Source: Janthinobacterium rivuli
GTDB taxonomy: Bacteria; Pseudomonadota; Gammaproteobacteria; Burkholderiales; Burkholderiaceae_D
Direction: 5' to 3'
NCBI RefSeq assembly: GCF_029690045.1
Contig: NZ_CP121464.1
Coordinates: 3,596,001 to 3,660,000 of the forward strand
Length of the DNA stretch: 64,000 nt
Part shown: positions 44,501-53,341 of the stretch, piece after piece
How the letters are laid out: every line of letters starts with the position of its first letter
Numbering within the stretch: the stretch's first letter is position 1
The notes under the pieces: model-generated
What the model was told of the DNA's origin: nothing
What the model saw: only the letters and a program-made list of their open reading frames with translations
The model's database searches: none
Position numbers and translations under genes: made by a program

Positions 44501-44755
44501 GCCGAACGGAGAAGGCTGCTCGCCGCCGTGGCGCAGCGCCAGGCACAGGTCTTGCGGCAGGCTGGGGGCGGACAAGCCGCAAAAGCGGTCGGCTTCGTCG
44601 ATCAGCACGAGGCAGGCATGCGCGCCGCCGTCGGCCAGGTCTTGCAGCGCCAGCAACAGGTGTTCCAGTGCATGGGCCAGGTCGGCGCCGGCCGCAATGC
44701 TGCCCAGCGCACTATGCTCGGCGTCCAGCAAGGAAAGAATGTTGTTTGCGTGCAC
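41555..44755 (-). CDS. GAF-multi-PAS hybrid histidine kinase with two receivers
   Basis: This 1066-residue soluble protein has a GAF domain, three PAS/PAC units, the kinase core with TGGVAHDFNNVLQIISGNLQ, an ATPase domain (GEGTGLGLSMAYGFIRQSAG) and two receivers. The kinase and receiver half is very similar to the plus-strand kinase at 38664-41558. The two stop codons overlap. The start is GTG at 44755 without a strong ribosome site, so the true start may differ. Confidence 0.85.
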   Translation of the reverse strand: MHANNILSLLDAEHSALGSIAAGADLAHALEHLLLALQDLADGGAHACLVLIDEADRFCGLSAPSLPQDLCLALRHGGEQPSPFGTAAFSGAPVYCGDITRDVHWSAGRKEAMLHGYRACWVAPVFGAKGHILGVLGLFFPAPCHPTQPEIELLALAARVAAHVIERGQLEQALHDSREHFHYAIELNTQVLWTADVDGKLDYVAQRWREWTGGIGLGTSWLDAIHPEDVPHSLAAWSEAVGSGQPFDQEMRVRRQDGQYRWVHSRAYCRQDERGQPVKWYGSCEDIDEHWQARNALLDSEAQFRSLASTMPNQAWLAHGSGATYWVNEQVCDYTGQSLKSLVTSGFRHCVHPDDVQATQKSWERAVTTASAYEHEFRMRRASDGAYRWFLARALPLFDEAGTVLRWVGTNTDVQEQKNVLEKMAYLNSSLEVEMANRTADRDRMWRLSTDIMLVADLAGMIIAVNPAWSQILERPEIESLGMDFISLVHPDDRMAALKDLSRLAHGAPTLRMENRYRRRDGGYRWISWTAVPAQKLIHAIGRDVTDEKEARLALVRSEQALLQAQKLESIGKLTGGVAHDFNNVLQIISGNLQLLKLTVADNPQAARRLASAASAVERGAKLSSQLLAFARRQPLRPLVTDLGRLLRRMHELIRRALGEAIAEETFISDGLWHTLVDPNQMENVLLNMAINARDAMDKGGRLTFTLSNVTLDADYASRHADVLEGQYVLLTITDTGHGMERDVIDQIFEPFFTTKREGEGTGLGLSMAYGFIRQSAGHIKVQSAPGAGTTFKIYLPRSLEKLAEPPPGLTGPVLGGSETILVVEDDAPVQHTVVDMLRGLGYDVLHADDGASALALLGTGVAIDLLFTDVVMPGPVSSKELAQQARLLLPELAVLFTSGYTHNAIMQGGRLDPGVELLSKPYQREDLARRIRHVLADRRLVGAPDPSGRRILLVEDNDDAREMTTEMLNILGHTVHGVASAEEALPLLAMPGLDVLVTDISLPTMSGLELARHARAHWPQLDVVFASGHDWGASLMQDASARFLRKPFGLEELAGALKARRLDVY

Positions 44756-44895
44756 CGTGTCGATAAGGGGAAAACTGATGCCCGGAATATACCATGGGGC
44801 ACCCCTCTTGCAGGAGGAAAACAGCGCACTGCTTGATCTCTGCGACCCTGCGGGCCTATGCTAAAGTGTTGCTCTCCTCTCAAGCGAATTCCAGC

Positions 44896-45801
44896 ATGCC
44901 TACATCCCTGCCATCCTCCCTGATCGCCACCGCCCTGCTCGCCTCGGTCCACGGCGCCGTCGCCGCCCCCATGAGCCTGGACGACTACCTGGCCCTGAAC
45001 GGCCCGCCACCCACGGCGCAGATCGCGTATGGCCCCGCACCATCGCAATACGCGCAGCTGTTCCGGCCCGAAGGCAGCGGGCCGTTCCCCGTCGTCGTAC
45101 TCGTGCATGGCGGCTGCTGGACGGTGGCCTTCGGCGGCATCAAACAGATGCGCAACGTGGCCGGCGCCCTCGTGGCGCAAGGCATCGCCGTGTGGAATGT
45201 GGAATACCGGCGCGTGGACGAGCCGGGCGGCGGCTATCCGGGCACCTATGAAGACATGCACGCGGCGCTCGACAGCCTGCAGCAGCACGCGCCCCAGTAC
45301 CAGATGGACGTGAACCGCATCGTCGCCATGGGCCACTCGGCCGGCGGCCAGCTGGTGCAATGGATCGCCGGCCGGGAAAAACTGCCAAAGACCAGCCCCC
45401 TGTACCGCGACAACTACCTGCCAGTGAAAAACATCGTCAGCCTGGGCGGCCTGGCCGACCTGCGCCATGAGAAAGAACTAATCAAAACCAGCTGCGAGCG
45501 CGACATCGCCCAGCTGGCAGGCAGCGCCAGCACCGACCGCCCCGACATCTACAGCGACACCAACGCCGCCGACCTGATCCCCAACGGCAGCCGCACCGTG
45601 TTGATCACAGGCGAGCTCGACACCATCTCCCCACCCCGCGTGGCGCACGACTACGCAGCGAAAGCTGTGAAGGCCGGTGACCATGCGGAGGTACTGATTT
45701 TGCCGGGGGCCAGTCATTATGACGAGATTGCGGCGACGTCGAATGCTTGGGGGATGATTTTGGTGGTGGTGCGGGAGATGTTGGGGATGGAAGCGAAATG
45801 A
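44896..45801 (+). CDS. Exported alpha/beta hydrolase
   Basis: This 301-residue enzyme has a signal-like N-terminus (about residues 1-24), the oxyanion motif HGG at 71-73, nucleophile S148 in GHSAGGQ, an acid near GELDTISPPR and a histidine in GASHYDE. The pattern fits esterases of the BD-FAE/kynurenine formamidase-like group. Substrate is unknown. The start at 44896 gives a proper signal peptide; the in-frame extension to 44794 does not. Confidence 0.78.
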   Translation: MPTSLPSSLIATALLASVHGAVAAPMSLDDYLALNGPPPTAQIAYGPAPSQYAQLFRPEGSGPFPVVVLVHGGCWTVAFGGIKQMRNVAGALVAQGIAVWNVEYRRVDEPGGGYPGTYEDMHAALDSLQQHAPQYQMDVNRIVAMGHSAGGQLVQWIAGREKLPKTSPLYRDNYLPVKNIVSLGGLADLRHEKELIKTSCERDIAQLAGSASTDRPDIYSDTNAADLIPNGSRTVLITGELDTISPPRVAHDYAAKAVKAGDHAEVLILPGASHYDEIAATSNAWGMILVVVREMLGMEAK

Positions 45802-45844
45802 TGAAAGCGCTATCTGAAGCGGGTGGCATAAGCCGTGCATTTGT

Positions 45845-45866
45845 AGTTCTTTAAAAGTTCTTTAAA
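45845..45866. repeat. Tandem 11-bp direct repeat ahead of the AT-rich gene
   Basis: AGTTCTTTAAA occurs twice back to back (45845-45855, 45856-45866). It stands at the edge where GC content falls, between the hydrolase and the AbiJ-like gene. It may be part of a promoter or mark the boundary of acquired DNA. Confidence 0.6.
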
Positions 45867-45990
45867 CTTTTTCTTTAGTGCCGCCCAGCGTAACAATACG
45901 AAAATAAGTCAGGTGCTACCGGCGAGGCGAGGCCGTGAGATGTGAAATTTAGATCAACAAGAAATTTTCAAATAAATCGGAATCATACGA

Positions 45991-46899
45991 ATGTCAAGCT
46001 TTGATCAAACACCATTTTCGGCTAGAAATAGAGGCGTGCACCGAAAAATCGATACGGAATTTCCTCAAAGTGCACAAGTAGGGCTATTGCATCTTCTTTT
46101 AGATTTAATAGACCGTGATTATATTGCCGGATGGGCCCCATTGGCACGAGAGATCCAACGTATCGCACGTCTACCACCTGTCGAGTATAACAATTCGAAG
46201 TCCGCTAGTATTCAACAAGCGAAAATCGACGTTGAGGTAGCGCTTGCTACGCTGAGTTGGGACAAAAACTATGACTTTTGTGAGCGTTTACATAACCACT
46301 TGGCAAAGGAAGTTGGGTATAGCTACAACGACATGTACGAAGTGACAACACCAAAGTCCGAAGTGCAGGCATTTATCACAGCTGAATTACAGCGGCTATT
46401 TTCGGAAGAGGAATTGGCTTTTGAATTCACAGAAGGATTAGTTCGCAGGAGAGGCAGAAAACATACTGTTGAGGTGACTACTAGGGCACAGGTAGTTCTC
46501 GGTGATAGCCGGCTCACAAGTGCTCGTCGACACTATGACAAGGCAATGCAATTCTTTCGCAGTCCAGCAAAGCCGGACTATGAGAATTGCGTGAAGGAGG
46601 CAGTTTGTGCTGTCGAAGCAGCGGGGAAAATTCTATTCCCCGCTGCGAAGGCTGCTACATTGGGAGACCTAGCGAAATGGTTCTCGTCAACAAAAGACGT
46701 TTCAGTACCTAAAGCAATTGCTCAAACCATAACTGGAATTTATGCATATCGGAGTGGAGGAGATGGAATCGGGCATGGAGGCGCAGCGGGAGGTATTGCA
46801 ACAGCGGAAGTGGCTGAGTACGTATTAGCAGTTTGCGCATCGCAGATTATTTATATGGTCGATGTGTCAATCCATTATGAAGGTGAAGTCCCATTTTAA
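45991..46899 (+). CDS. AbiJ N-terminal-domain/HEPN-like protein, putative phage defence
   Basis: This 302-residue soluble protein begins TPFSARNRG, continues with a helical N-domain, then has YDKAMQFFRSPAKPDYENCVKEAVCAVEAAGK and a C-terminal YAYRSGGDGIGHGG...AEVAEYVLAVCASQIIYMVD. This layout matches AbiJ_NTD4-type proteins with a HEPN-like C-terminal part, linked to abortive infection. The DGIGHG histidine would be the interesting residue. Base composition is far more AT-rich than the surroundings, which signals horizontal transfer. It has no partner gene here. Family call is by resemblance. Confidence 0.62.
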   Translation: MSSFDQTPFSARNRGVHRKIDTEFPQSAQVGLLHLLLDLIDRDYIAGWAPLAREIQRIARLPPVEYNNSKSASIQQAKIDVEVALATLSWDKNYDFCERLHNHLAKEVGYSYNDMYEVTTPKSEVQAFITAELQRLFSEEELAFEFTEGLVRRRGRKHTVEVTTRAQVVLGDSRLTSARRHYDKAMQFFRSPAKPDYENCVKEAVCAVEAAGKILFPAAKAATLGDLAKWFSSTKDVSVPKAIAQTITGIYAYRSGGDGIGHGGAAGGIATAEVAEYVLAVCASQIIYMVDVSIHYEGEVPF

Positions 46900-47207
46900 A
46901 TGGGCCAGGTCTGCTCCGCTCTCACGCTATTGGTGCGGTGCGAGCTTCAAAAATGCTACCTGGTTACTTCAACAAGATGCTTTGGCGTACAAACGCTCTT
47001 CAACAAAAATCATATCCAAGATTAACACGAATAGGCTCCCGTCCCAAACCCAGGCTCCCCGGGCCCAGCGAGCCTGAAAAATGGCCAGGGCAAGGCGCGC
47101 GGGCGAAGACAGTACGCATGTACGGCGAGACCAAGCAACGCAGCCATGGACATTTTCTCAGGCCCGCGGCTCTGGCCCGCCGTTTTTAAGCAATCAAAAC
47201 AATACGA
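46900..47207. other. Non-coding stretch after the AbiJ-like gene
   Basis: No convincing gene is seen. The first 140 bases are AT-rich like the preceding gene. The rest returns to high GC and contains the blocks AAAATGGCCAGGGCAAGGCG and ACGCATGTACGGCGAGACCA, which look like intergenic repeat sequence rather than protein coding DNA. Confidence 0.5.
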
Positions 47208-47738
47208 TCACTGAACACGCGCCAGGTACTGTGCTAGCTGGGCGAAAGTGGCCCTGAACCCCTGCGTCATCGACTCATGCCCTTCCAGGAAAGTCCGATG
47301 CTGCTCATCCGTCGCCTTGTGCGGCGTCGAACGTAACGTCATCGTCGTCTTGCCGTTTTCCTCGGTGAGCGTCATGACATTGAACGATTCCAGTGGCCAA
47401 GTAGCGCTGACAGGGTGCTGCACGGCATTGCCCTGCTTGTCGGCAAACGACAGGATGGAAACGATACGTTCAGGTGCTTCGATAGACTGATAGGTGAACT
47501 TGCCCCACATCTCGTAGCCATTATCGGCGCGCATGCCGTAGTGGAAAACGCCGCCCGGTTTGAGGTCCAGCGCCAGCACGCTCAATTCGAAGCCGACGGG
47601 GCCCCACCATTGGGCCAGGCGCTCCGGCTCCACCCACGAGCGGAACACCAGTTCGCGCGGCGCGTCGAAAGTCTGCGTGATGACAAAGTCGCTGCTGTCG
47701 CGGTGCTGTCCTTCCTGCTTCTGTTCTGCGGTGGTCAT
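47208..47738 (-). CDS. SRPBCC/AHSA1-type ligand-binding protein
   Basis: This 176-residue protein has the START-like pattern: FVITQTFDAPRELVFRSWVEPERLAQWWGP at the front, DLKPGGVFHYGMR, and a C-terminal helix GFRATFAQLAQYL. Such proteins bind small hydrophobic molecules or, like Aha1, help chaperones. Function here is unknown. Between it and fusA lies a dispersed repeat. Confidence 0.8.
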   Translation of the reverse strand: MTTAEQKQEGQHRDSSDFVITQTFDAPRELVFRSWVEPERLAQWWGPVGFELSVLALDLKPGGVFHYGMRADNGYEMWGKFTYQSIEAPERIVSILSFADKQGNAVQHPVSATWPLESFNVMTLTEENGKTTMTLRSTPHKATDEQHRTFLEGHESMTQGFRATFAQLAQYLARVQ

Positions 47739-47816
47739 GCTCTCTCCTGTGTTGGTGGACTGATAGTTAATGTAGCAGTGACGCCGAAAATGAGAAAGGC
47801 CTGCACGCCATCTTGA

Positions 47817-47925
47817 GCGTAGGTCGGGTTAGCGCATAGCGCGTAAGCCGACACCATCAACGGACCAGGCCAACAATGGTGTCGGATTACGGCCCGGAGG
47901 GCCTAAGCCGACCTACCCGACCTAC
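47817..47925. repeat. Dispersed REP-like element, copy C, overlapping the fusA stop
   Basis: It starts GCGTAGGTCGGGTTAGCGC and ends CCGACCTACCCGACCTAC. Internally it has CGTAAGCCGACA and TGTCGGATTACGG arms in inverted order. Its last bases include the fusA stop codon (47922-47924). Confidence 0.72.
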
Positions 47926-50030
47926 TTGGCTTTGCCAGCAGATGCCACCTGGTCGAGGATATGCTTGGGCACGGCCGCATAATGCTTGAATTCCATCGTA
48001 TAGGTGGCGCGGCCCTGGGTCAGCGAACGCAAGGTGGTGGAATAGCCGAACATTTCCGCCAGCGGCACGAGGGCCTTGACGATGCGTCCCGCGCCGCCGG
48101 GGATGTCGTCGACGCCTTGCACCATGCCGCGGCGGGCCGTCAGGTCGCCCATGACGTTGCCCATGAACTCTTCCGGCGTTTCCGCCTCCACCTGCATCAT
48201 CGGTTCCAGCAGCACGGGCGACGCTTTGCGCATGCCATCCTTGAAGGCGATGGAGCCGGCCATGCGGAACGCGTTTTCGTTCGAATCGACGTCGTGGTAG
48301 GAGCCGAAGGTCAAGGTGGCCTTGACGTCGACGACCGGGTAGCCGGCCAGCACGCCCGCCTTCAATGTTTCGATGATGCCCTTGTCGACGGCCGGAATGA
48401 ATTCGCGCGGCACCACGCCGCCCTTGATGGCGTCGACGAACTGGTAGCCTGTGCCTGGCGGCAAGGGTTCGAGTTTGAGCACCACGTGGCCGTACTGGCC
48501 CCGTCCGCCCGATTGCTTGACGAACTTGCCTTCCACGTCTTCCACCGCGCGCGTGATGGTTTCCCGGTAGGCCACCTGCGGCTTGCCGACATTGGCTTCC
48601 ACGCCGAATTCGCGCCGCATGCGGTCGACCAGAATTTCCAGGTGCAGTTCGCCCATGCCCGACATGATGGTCTGGCCCGATTCCTCGTCCGTATGCACCC
48701 TGAACGACGGGTCTTCCTGCGCCAGGCGGTTCAGGGCGATGCCCATCTTTTCCTGGTCAGGCTTGGTCTTGGGTTCGACCGCCTGGGAGATCACAGGTTC
48801 CGGAAAAATCATCTTTTCCAGCACGATGATGTGGTCGATGGCGCACAGGGTGTCGCCCGTGGTCACGGCTTTCAGGCCCACGGCGGCGGCGATGTCGCCA
48901 GCATACACTTCCTTGATTTCCTTGCGCTCGTTCGCATGCATCTGCAGGATGCGCCCCAGCCGTTCGCGCGCGCTTTTGGTCGGGTTGTAGACCATGTCGC
49001 CCGAATTGACGACGCCCGAATACACGCGGAAGAAGGTCAGCTGCCCGACGAACGGATCCGTCATGATCTTGAAAGCGAGGGCGGCAAAGTGCTCGTCATC
49101 CGTCGGATGGCGCTCCACCTCGTTGTCGTGCTCGTCATGGCCCATGATGGGCGGCACTTCCATCGGCGACGGCAGGTATTCGATGACGGCATCGAGCATC
49201 GCCTGCACGCCCTTGTTTTTAAAGGCGCTGCCGCACAGCATGGGCACGATTTCATTGCGGATGGTGCGCGCGCGCAAGGCTTGCTTGAGCTCGGCTTCCG
49301 TAAACGTGTCGCCATTCAGGTAGCGTTCCGTCATGTCCAGCGTGGCTTCAGCCGCGTGCTCGACCATGTGGTCATGCCACTGCTGCGCCTGCGGCAGCAG
49401 CTCGACGGGAATCTCGCCATAGCTGAACTGCACGCCCTGGCTGGCATCGTCCCAGGTGATGGCGCGCATTTTCAACAGGTCGATCACGCCCGTGAAATGC
49501 TCTTCAGCGCCGATGGGCAGCTGGATGGGCACGGCCACGCCCTTCAGGCGGTCGGCGATCTGCTGGCGCACGCGCAGGAAATCGGCCCCCACCCGGTCCA
49601 TCTTGTTGATGAAGGCGATGCGCGGCACGTGGTATTTATTGGCTTGCCGCCAGACGGTTTCTGATTGCGGCTGCACGCCGCCGACGGCATCGTAGACCAT
49701 CACGGCGCCGTCGAGCACGCGCATCGAGCGCTCGACTTCAATCGTGAAATCCACGTGGCCGGGCGTGTCGATGATGTTGATGCGGTGTTCGGGGAAGTTG
49801 CCGGCCATGCCTTTCCAGAAGGCCGTGGTGGCGGCCGAGGTGATGGTGATGCCTCGTTCCTGCTCCTGCTCCATCCAGTCCATGGTGGCGGCGCCATTGT
49901 GCACTTCGCCTATCTTGTGATTCACCCCGGTGTAGAAAAGAATGCGCTCGGTGGTGGTGGTTTTGCCGGCGTCGATATGGGCGCTGATGCCGATGTTGCG
50001 GTAGCGCTCGATAGGTGTTTTGCGGGTCAT
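47922..50030 (-). CDS. fusA: Translation elongation factor G
   Basis: This 702-residue GTPase moves tRNAs and mRNA through the ribosome. The G1 motif is [15 protein letters not shown]3 is DTPGHVDFT and G4 is NKMDR; the later EF-G domains are complete. It stands alone, without rpsL, rpsG or tuf, so it is probably a second copy (fusA2-like) beside one in the str operon elsewhere. GGAG precedes the ATG at 50030 by six bases, which decides this start over the in-frame ATGs upstream. Confidence 0.93.
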   Translation of the reverse strand: MTRKTPIERYRNIGISAHIDAGKTTTTERILFYTGVNHKIGEVHNGAATMDWMEQEQERGITITSAATTAFWKGMAGNFPEHRINIIDTPGHVDFTIEVERSMRVLDGAVMVYDAVGGVQPQSETVWRQANKYHVPRIAFINKMDRVGADFLRVRQQIADRLKGVAVPIQLPIGAEEHFTGVIDLLKMRAITWDDASQGVQFSYGEIPVELLPQAQQWHDHMVEHAAEATLDMTERYLNGDTFTEAELKQALRARTIRNEIVPMLCGSAFKNKGVQAMLDAVIEYLPSPMEVPPIMGHDEHDNEVERHPTDDEHFAALAFKIMTDPFVGQLTFFRVYSGVVNSGDMVYNPTKSARERLGRILQMHANERKEIKEVYAGDIAAAVGLKAVTTGDTLCAIDHIIVLEKMIFPEPVISQAVEPKTKPDQEKMGIALNRLAQEDPSFRVHTDEESGQTIMSGMGELHLEILVDRMRREFGVEANVGKPQVAYRETITRAVEDVEGKFVKQSGGRGQYGHVVLKLEPLPPGTGYQFVDAIKGGVVPREFIPAVDKGIIETLKAGVLAGYPVVDVKATLTFGSYHDVDSNENAFRMAGSIAFKDGMRKASPVLLEPMMQVEAETPEEFMGNVMGDLTARRGMVQGVDDIPGGAGRIVKALVPLAEMFGYSTTLRSLTQGRATYTMEFKHYAAVPKHILDQVASAGKAK

Positions 50031-50316
50031 CACAATCTCCATGGCTAGCCCCGGCGCCCGGTTTTCCAGTGTAGCAGACATCGATTTTGGCGGCACGACA
50101 GGGGGCCGTTTACCAAGCGCGCAACACTGTCCGCCATGCGCACGTCAGGGACACGGGGGCTAATTGCGGATTCGGCTATACTTCCAAGACCTTAATTTTT
50201 GAACTTTAATTCAACAAAGATTAATAAAAATCAATACGCATGGCATCCCGCCATGCAAGGCGACGCCGCCGGCATGCAGCCCAGGTGCGCACCGAACGAC
50301 ATGCCCTACTCAGCTT

Positions 50317-51435
50317 ATGACTATCCAACTAAGAAAAATAATCCTCTCTTCCCTGCTGGCATCGCCGGCGCTGGCCATGGCCGGCGAACTGGAACAGCAA
50401 ATGCAGCGTTGCGCCGTCCTCGGCGACGCCAGCGCCCGCCTCGGCTGCTTCGACACCCTGGCCAAGGCGGCGGAAAAGGCCACCATCGCGGCTGGCGGCG
50501 ATCCCGCGGCGGCCGCAGCGACCCTCGCAGTGGCGGCCGATGCCGCTCCCCTCACGCCAGTCAGTCCGCCGGGCGTCGCCACGCCGGACGCCGTCAACGC
50601 TGCCATTCCCGCCATCGCGCAGGCTGGCGCGGCGCCACCGGAAGCACCGATTTCGCGCACGCAGCAATCGTGGGAACTGAACGACGCCTCGAAGCGCGGC
50701 CTGTTCAACTTCCGCCCGCACCGCGACACCTATCTGCTGCTGGCCAATTACAGCGACGCCTCGAACGACGAACCGTTCCAGGATTTCACGCCAGGCGGCA
50801 TCAAGAGTCAGCATGTGGAACTGACTTTCCAGCTGAGCTTCAAGATGAAGTTGCTGGAAGACATCGCCGGCACACCGATCGACATGTGGTTCGGCTACAC
50901 GCAGCAAAGTTTCTGGCAGGCGTATAACCGCAAGGCCTCAAGCCCGTTCCGCGAAACCAATTACCAGCCGGAACTGATGCTGGTCATGCCGATCAACAAG
51001 AATTTCGCGGGCGTGGAATTCAATTACCTGAACTTCGGCCTCGTGCACCAGTCCAACGGCCAGACGTCGACCCTGTCGCGCAGCTGGAACCGCGTGTATG
51101 CCGAGCTGGGCGTGGAAAAAGACAACCTGGCCGTCACGACGCGCATCTGGCACCGCCTCGACAATGGCAAGACAGACAATGACAATATCGACATCACCGA
51201 TTACATGGGACATGGCGATTTGCGCGTGAGCTACCGCAACAAGGGTCACGAGTACGCCGTGACGGCGCGCCGCAATTTCAGCAAGAAGCATGGCTCCATG
51301 CAGGCCAGCTGGGCTTTCCCATTGAAGGCCAACCTGAAAGGCTATCTGCAACTGTTCTCCGGCTATGGCCAGAGCTTGATCGACTACAACTATTCGCAGA
51401 AATCGATCGGCGCCGGTTTCATGGTCGACCTGTAA
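50317..51435 (+). CDS. pldA: Outer membrane phospholipase A
   Basis: This 372-residue protein has a signal peptide (cleavage near AMA-G), a long Ala/Pro linker (about 50-110) and a 12-strand beta-barrel part. The catalytic segment GLVHQSNGQ gives H244 and S246, with N258 twelve residues later, the same spacing as in the E. coli enzyme. YTQQSFWQAYN and SSPFRETNYQPE are family hallmarks. It cleaves phospholipids that reach the outer leaflet. The linker is longer than in E. coli PldA. Confidence 0.93.
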   Translation: MTIQLRKIILSSLLASPALAMAGELEQQMQRCAVLGDASARLGCFDTLAKAAEKATIAAGGDPAAAAATLAVAADAAPLTPVSPPGVATPDAVNAAIPAIAQAGAAPPEAPISRTQQSWELNDASKRGLFNFRPHRDTYLLLANYSDASNDEPFQDFTPGGIKSQHVELTFQLSFKMKLLEDIAGTPIDMWFGYTQQSFWQAYNRKASSPFRETNYQPELMLVMPINKNFAGVEFNYLNFGLVHQSNGQTSTLSRSWNRVYAELGVEKDNLAVTTRIWHRLDNGKTDNDNIDITDYMGHGDLRVSYRNKGHEYAVTARRNFSKKHGSMQASWAFPLKANLKGYLQLFSGYGQSLIDYNYSQKSIGAGFMVDL

Positions 51436-51454
51436 GCGGCACAGTCACGCAAAC

Positions 51455-51482
51455 AAAAATGGCGCCGAGGGCGCCATTTTTT
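51455..51482. terminator. Bidirectional terminator between pldA and a small membrane protein gene
   Basis: AAAAATGGCGCC (51455-51466), loop GAG and GGCGCCATTTTT (51470-51481) form a perfect stem with T runs readable in both directions. It serves the convergent genes on each side. Confidence 0.85.
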
Positions 51483-51498
51483 ATTGGAAATATCTGGT

Positions 51499-51696
51499 TT
51501 ATCGCCGGCCACCGCCCAGCACGCGCGCCGGCAGCATGACGATGGCGCGCAGCAATTCGAACACGCCTTCCACGCCGATGCCGATCAAACGGAATGGCAG
51601 TAACAGCAGCCAGGCCAGCGGATACAGCACGAGGGCCAGCAAGGCCAAGGGCCAGCACACCAGCAAGAGCAGCAACCACAGCACGAATCCCAGCAT
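51499..51696 (-). CDS. Small hydrophobic membrane protein
   Basis: A 65-residue protein made mainly of two hydrophobic segments (LGFVLWLLLLLVCWPLALLA and LYPLAWLLLLPFRLIGI), ending in a basic tail GGGRR. AGGGGG lies about 8 bases before the ATG at 51696. No family name recognised; likely an inner membrane protein. Confidence 0.6.
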   Translation of the reverse strand: MLGFVLWLLLLLVCWPLALLALVLYPLAWLLLLPFRLIGIGVEGVFELLRAIVMLPARVLGGGRR

Positions 51697-51860
51697 CGCG
51701 TTCCCCCTAGAATGAAATGTGCGGAGCAAGCCGTGCTTGCCCCGCTACCGTGACAGCACTATATAAAAGCGCCGCCACGGCGGCAACGGCCGTGCGATGA
51801 ACTGCGTGCTACGGGGATGAACGGCGCAAAAACGGGAATGAACGGGGCCTGCGGATACCT

Positions 51861-52109
51861 TTATTGACCGACGCAAATCACTTTCGTGATGTATTCATGC
51901 GCGTTCGGCTTCTTGCTGGTGGCCCATTTGATGGCCTGGTTCGCATCTTCGATGGTCATGATGGTGGCCTTGTCCTTGGACTTGATGAAGGACACGCCTT
52001 CAAACACGCCTTCCTTGCTGCGCATTACCTTGGCAAACACGGGCGGCCTGGTCTCGCCATCGCTGATTTTGTTCTGTTGCACGAGGTAACGCTGATCGAT
52101 CTGTTCCAT
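51861..52109 (-). CDS. Small protein of unknown function
   Basis: An 82-residue soluble protein rich in Lys, Glu and Ile (VFAKVMRSKEGVFEGVSFIK), without signal or membrane segment. It looks coding by composition and compact layout but was not recognised. Confidence 0.5.
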   Translation of the reverse strand: MEQIDQRYLVQQNKISDGETRPPVFAKVMRSKEGVFEGVSFIKSKDKATIMTIEDANQAIKWATSKKPNAHEYITKVICVGQ

Positions 52110-52157
52110 GATAGTAAAGCTGTCCAGTGGGTAAAAGACGAAATATACCCTGAATGG

Positions 52158-52190
52158 AAAAACGCCGCAGGACGAAATCGCTGCGGCGTT
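52158..52190 (-). terminator. Terminator of the PRMT-like methyltransferase gene
   Basis: AACGCCGCAG (52161-52170) and CTGCGGCGTT (52181-52190) are perfect complements around a 10-base loop. On the minus strand the stem is followed by a T run, placed about 20 bases after the methyltransferase stop. Confidence 0.8.
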
Positions 52191-52209
52191 GCCTTGGTAT
52201 TAACGCTAC

Positions 52210-53133
52210 TTATGCGTAGACGGCGCTCTGTATCGCTGGCTGCAGGTTGACGTCATAGATGACCTGGGCGCGGATCGATGCTTCCAGCGAAGGGATCGAA
52301 CCGCCAGCGCGGTACTGGAAGCTCACTTGCAGCACGTCGCCCGCCTTCACGGCCACCGGCGTGGCCAGCGGCAGGCACATGTAATGGTTCAGCCAGTCGA
52401 TGGTGGTCGAGCGCTCGGGCACGACGGCCAGGATGTTCTTGGTGACGAAACGCAAGGCGTTCAGGGTGCCGCTGCGCTCGACGACAAACTTGCCGTCAAA
52501 GCCGAACACGCTGTCCGTCGGCTGGCTGAAGTCGATGATGCTGTAGACGGAAGGCGGCGCCAGTTCCAGCACGCCAGGATGGATGGCCGTGGTTTCCTGG
52601 AATTGCACGATGGGCGCATAGAAACCCTCGAAATCGTATTCCTGCTGCATCGGCTGCACGGCCATGATGACGGCTTCGGGTAGGAAGATGGGCAGCGGGC
52701 CGCCAAAGCGGGCCAGGTAGCGGCGCTTGAACGATTCGATCACTTCCACCTGCTTTTCGCGCAGCATGCCGACATGGATCATTTCGCAAATGACCACATC
52801 GACGGGCTCGGGCGGCAGGTACTCGAAGGCGTCCGCGTGGACGACTTCGACTTTTTCACCGTTGGGATTGAGCGCCAGCATCTTGCGCGCTTCCTTGACC
52901 ATGTCCGGATTGAACTCCACGCACCACACCTTGTCCGCGCGTGCGGCCGCAAACCACGACAGCACGCCCGTGCCGCCGCCCAGCTCCAGCACTTTCATGC
53001 CAGGCTTCACCGCGTAATCGATCGCCGACTTGAACCCGTGCATGCGGTTCTGGTCCATCAACATATTGTGGTGGTAATGGACGGGGATAAATTGCCCCAG
53101 GTAACAACTCTCGATTTCTCGTTCATTCAGCAT
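52210..53133 (-). CDS. PRMT-like SAM-dependent methyltransferase
   Basis: This 307-residue protein has a class I methyltransferase core: VLELGGGTGVLSWFAA (motif I), CVEFNP (motif II) and VICEMIHVGMLREKQ. Before motif I it has YHHNMLMDQNRMHGFKSAI, which resembles the substrate/cofactor clamp helix of protein arginine methyltransferases. The C-terminal half is beta-rich, like a PRMT barrel. The second acidic residue of the PRMT double-E loop is not obvious. It may modify arginine in proteins or another amine. The start is ATG 53133. Confidence 0.68.
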   Translation of the reverse strand: MLNEREIESCYLGQFIPVHYHHNMLMDQNRMHGFKSAIDYAVKPGMKVLELGGGTGVLSWFAAARADKVWCVEFNPDMVKEARKMLALNPNGEKVEVVHADAFEYLPPEPVDVVICEMIHVGMLREKQVEVIESFKRRYLARFGGPLPIFLPEAVIMAVQPMQQEYDFEGFYAPIVQFQETTAIHPGVLELAPPSVYSIIDFSQPTDSVFGFDGKFVVERSGTLNALRFVTKNILAVVPERSTTIDWLNHYMCLPLATPVAVKAGDVLQVSFQYRAGGSIPSLEASIRAQVIYDVNLQPAIQSAVYA

Positions 53134-53341
53134 GTCTGTCCTCTTGGAGTCTGGCTCCGATGGCCGATCGGTTTTGTCATTCCAGAAAGCAGTGATATCG
53201 CACGGGCTGCGCGAGGGGCGGCGACAATACAGCCGGCGCCTGACGGTGAGGTGATGACCCATGCGACGTATCTCCTGATTAATGCGACACGATCATTATC
53301 GTTAATCGGCAAGGAGAGCAAAGGGCTGAGCTGAGAGGCAA

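Noticed and set aside
47961..49664. A 567-codon open frame opposite fusA
   Set aside because: Antisense shadow of the EF-G gene with the same His/Gln/Arg-rich, motif-free composition.
53139..53341. Short frames between the methyltransferase and ankyrin genes
   Set aside because: They lack ribosome sites and recognisable sequence, and overlap on both strands; treated as intergenic.
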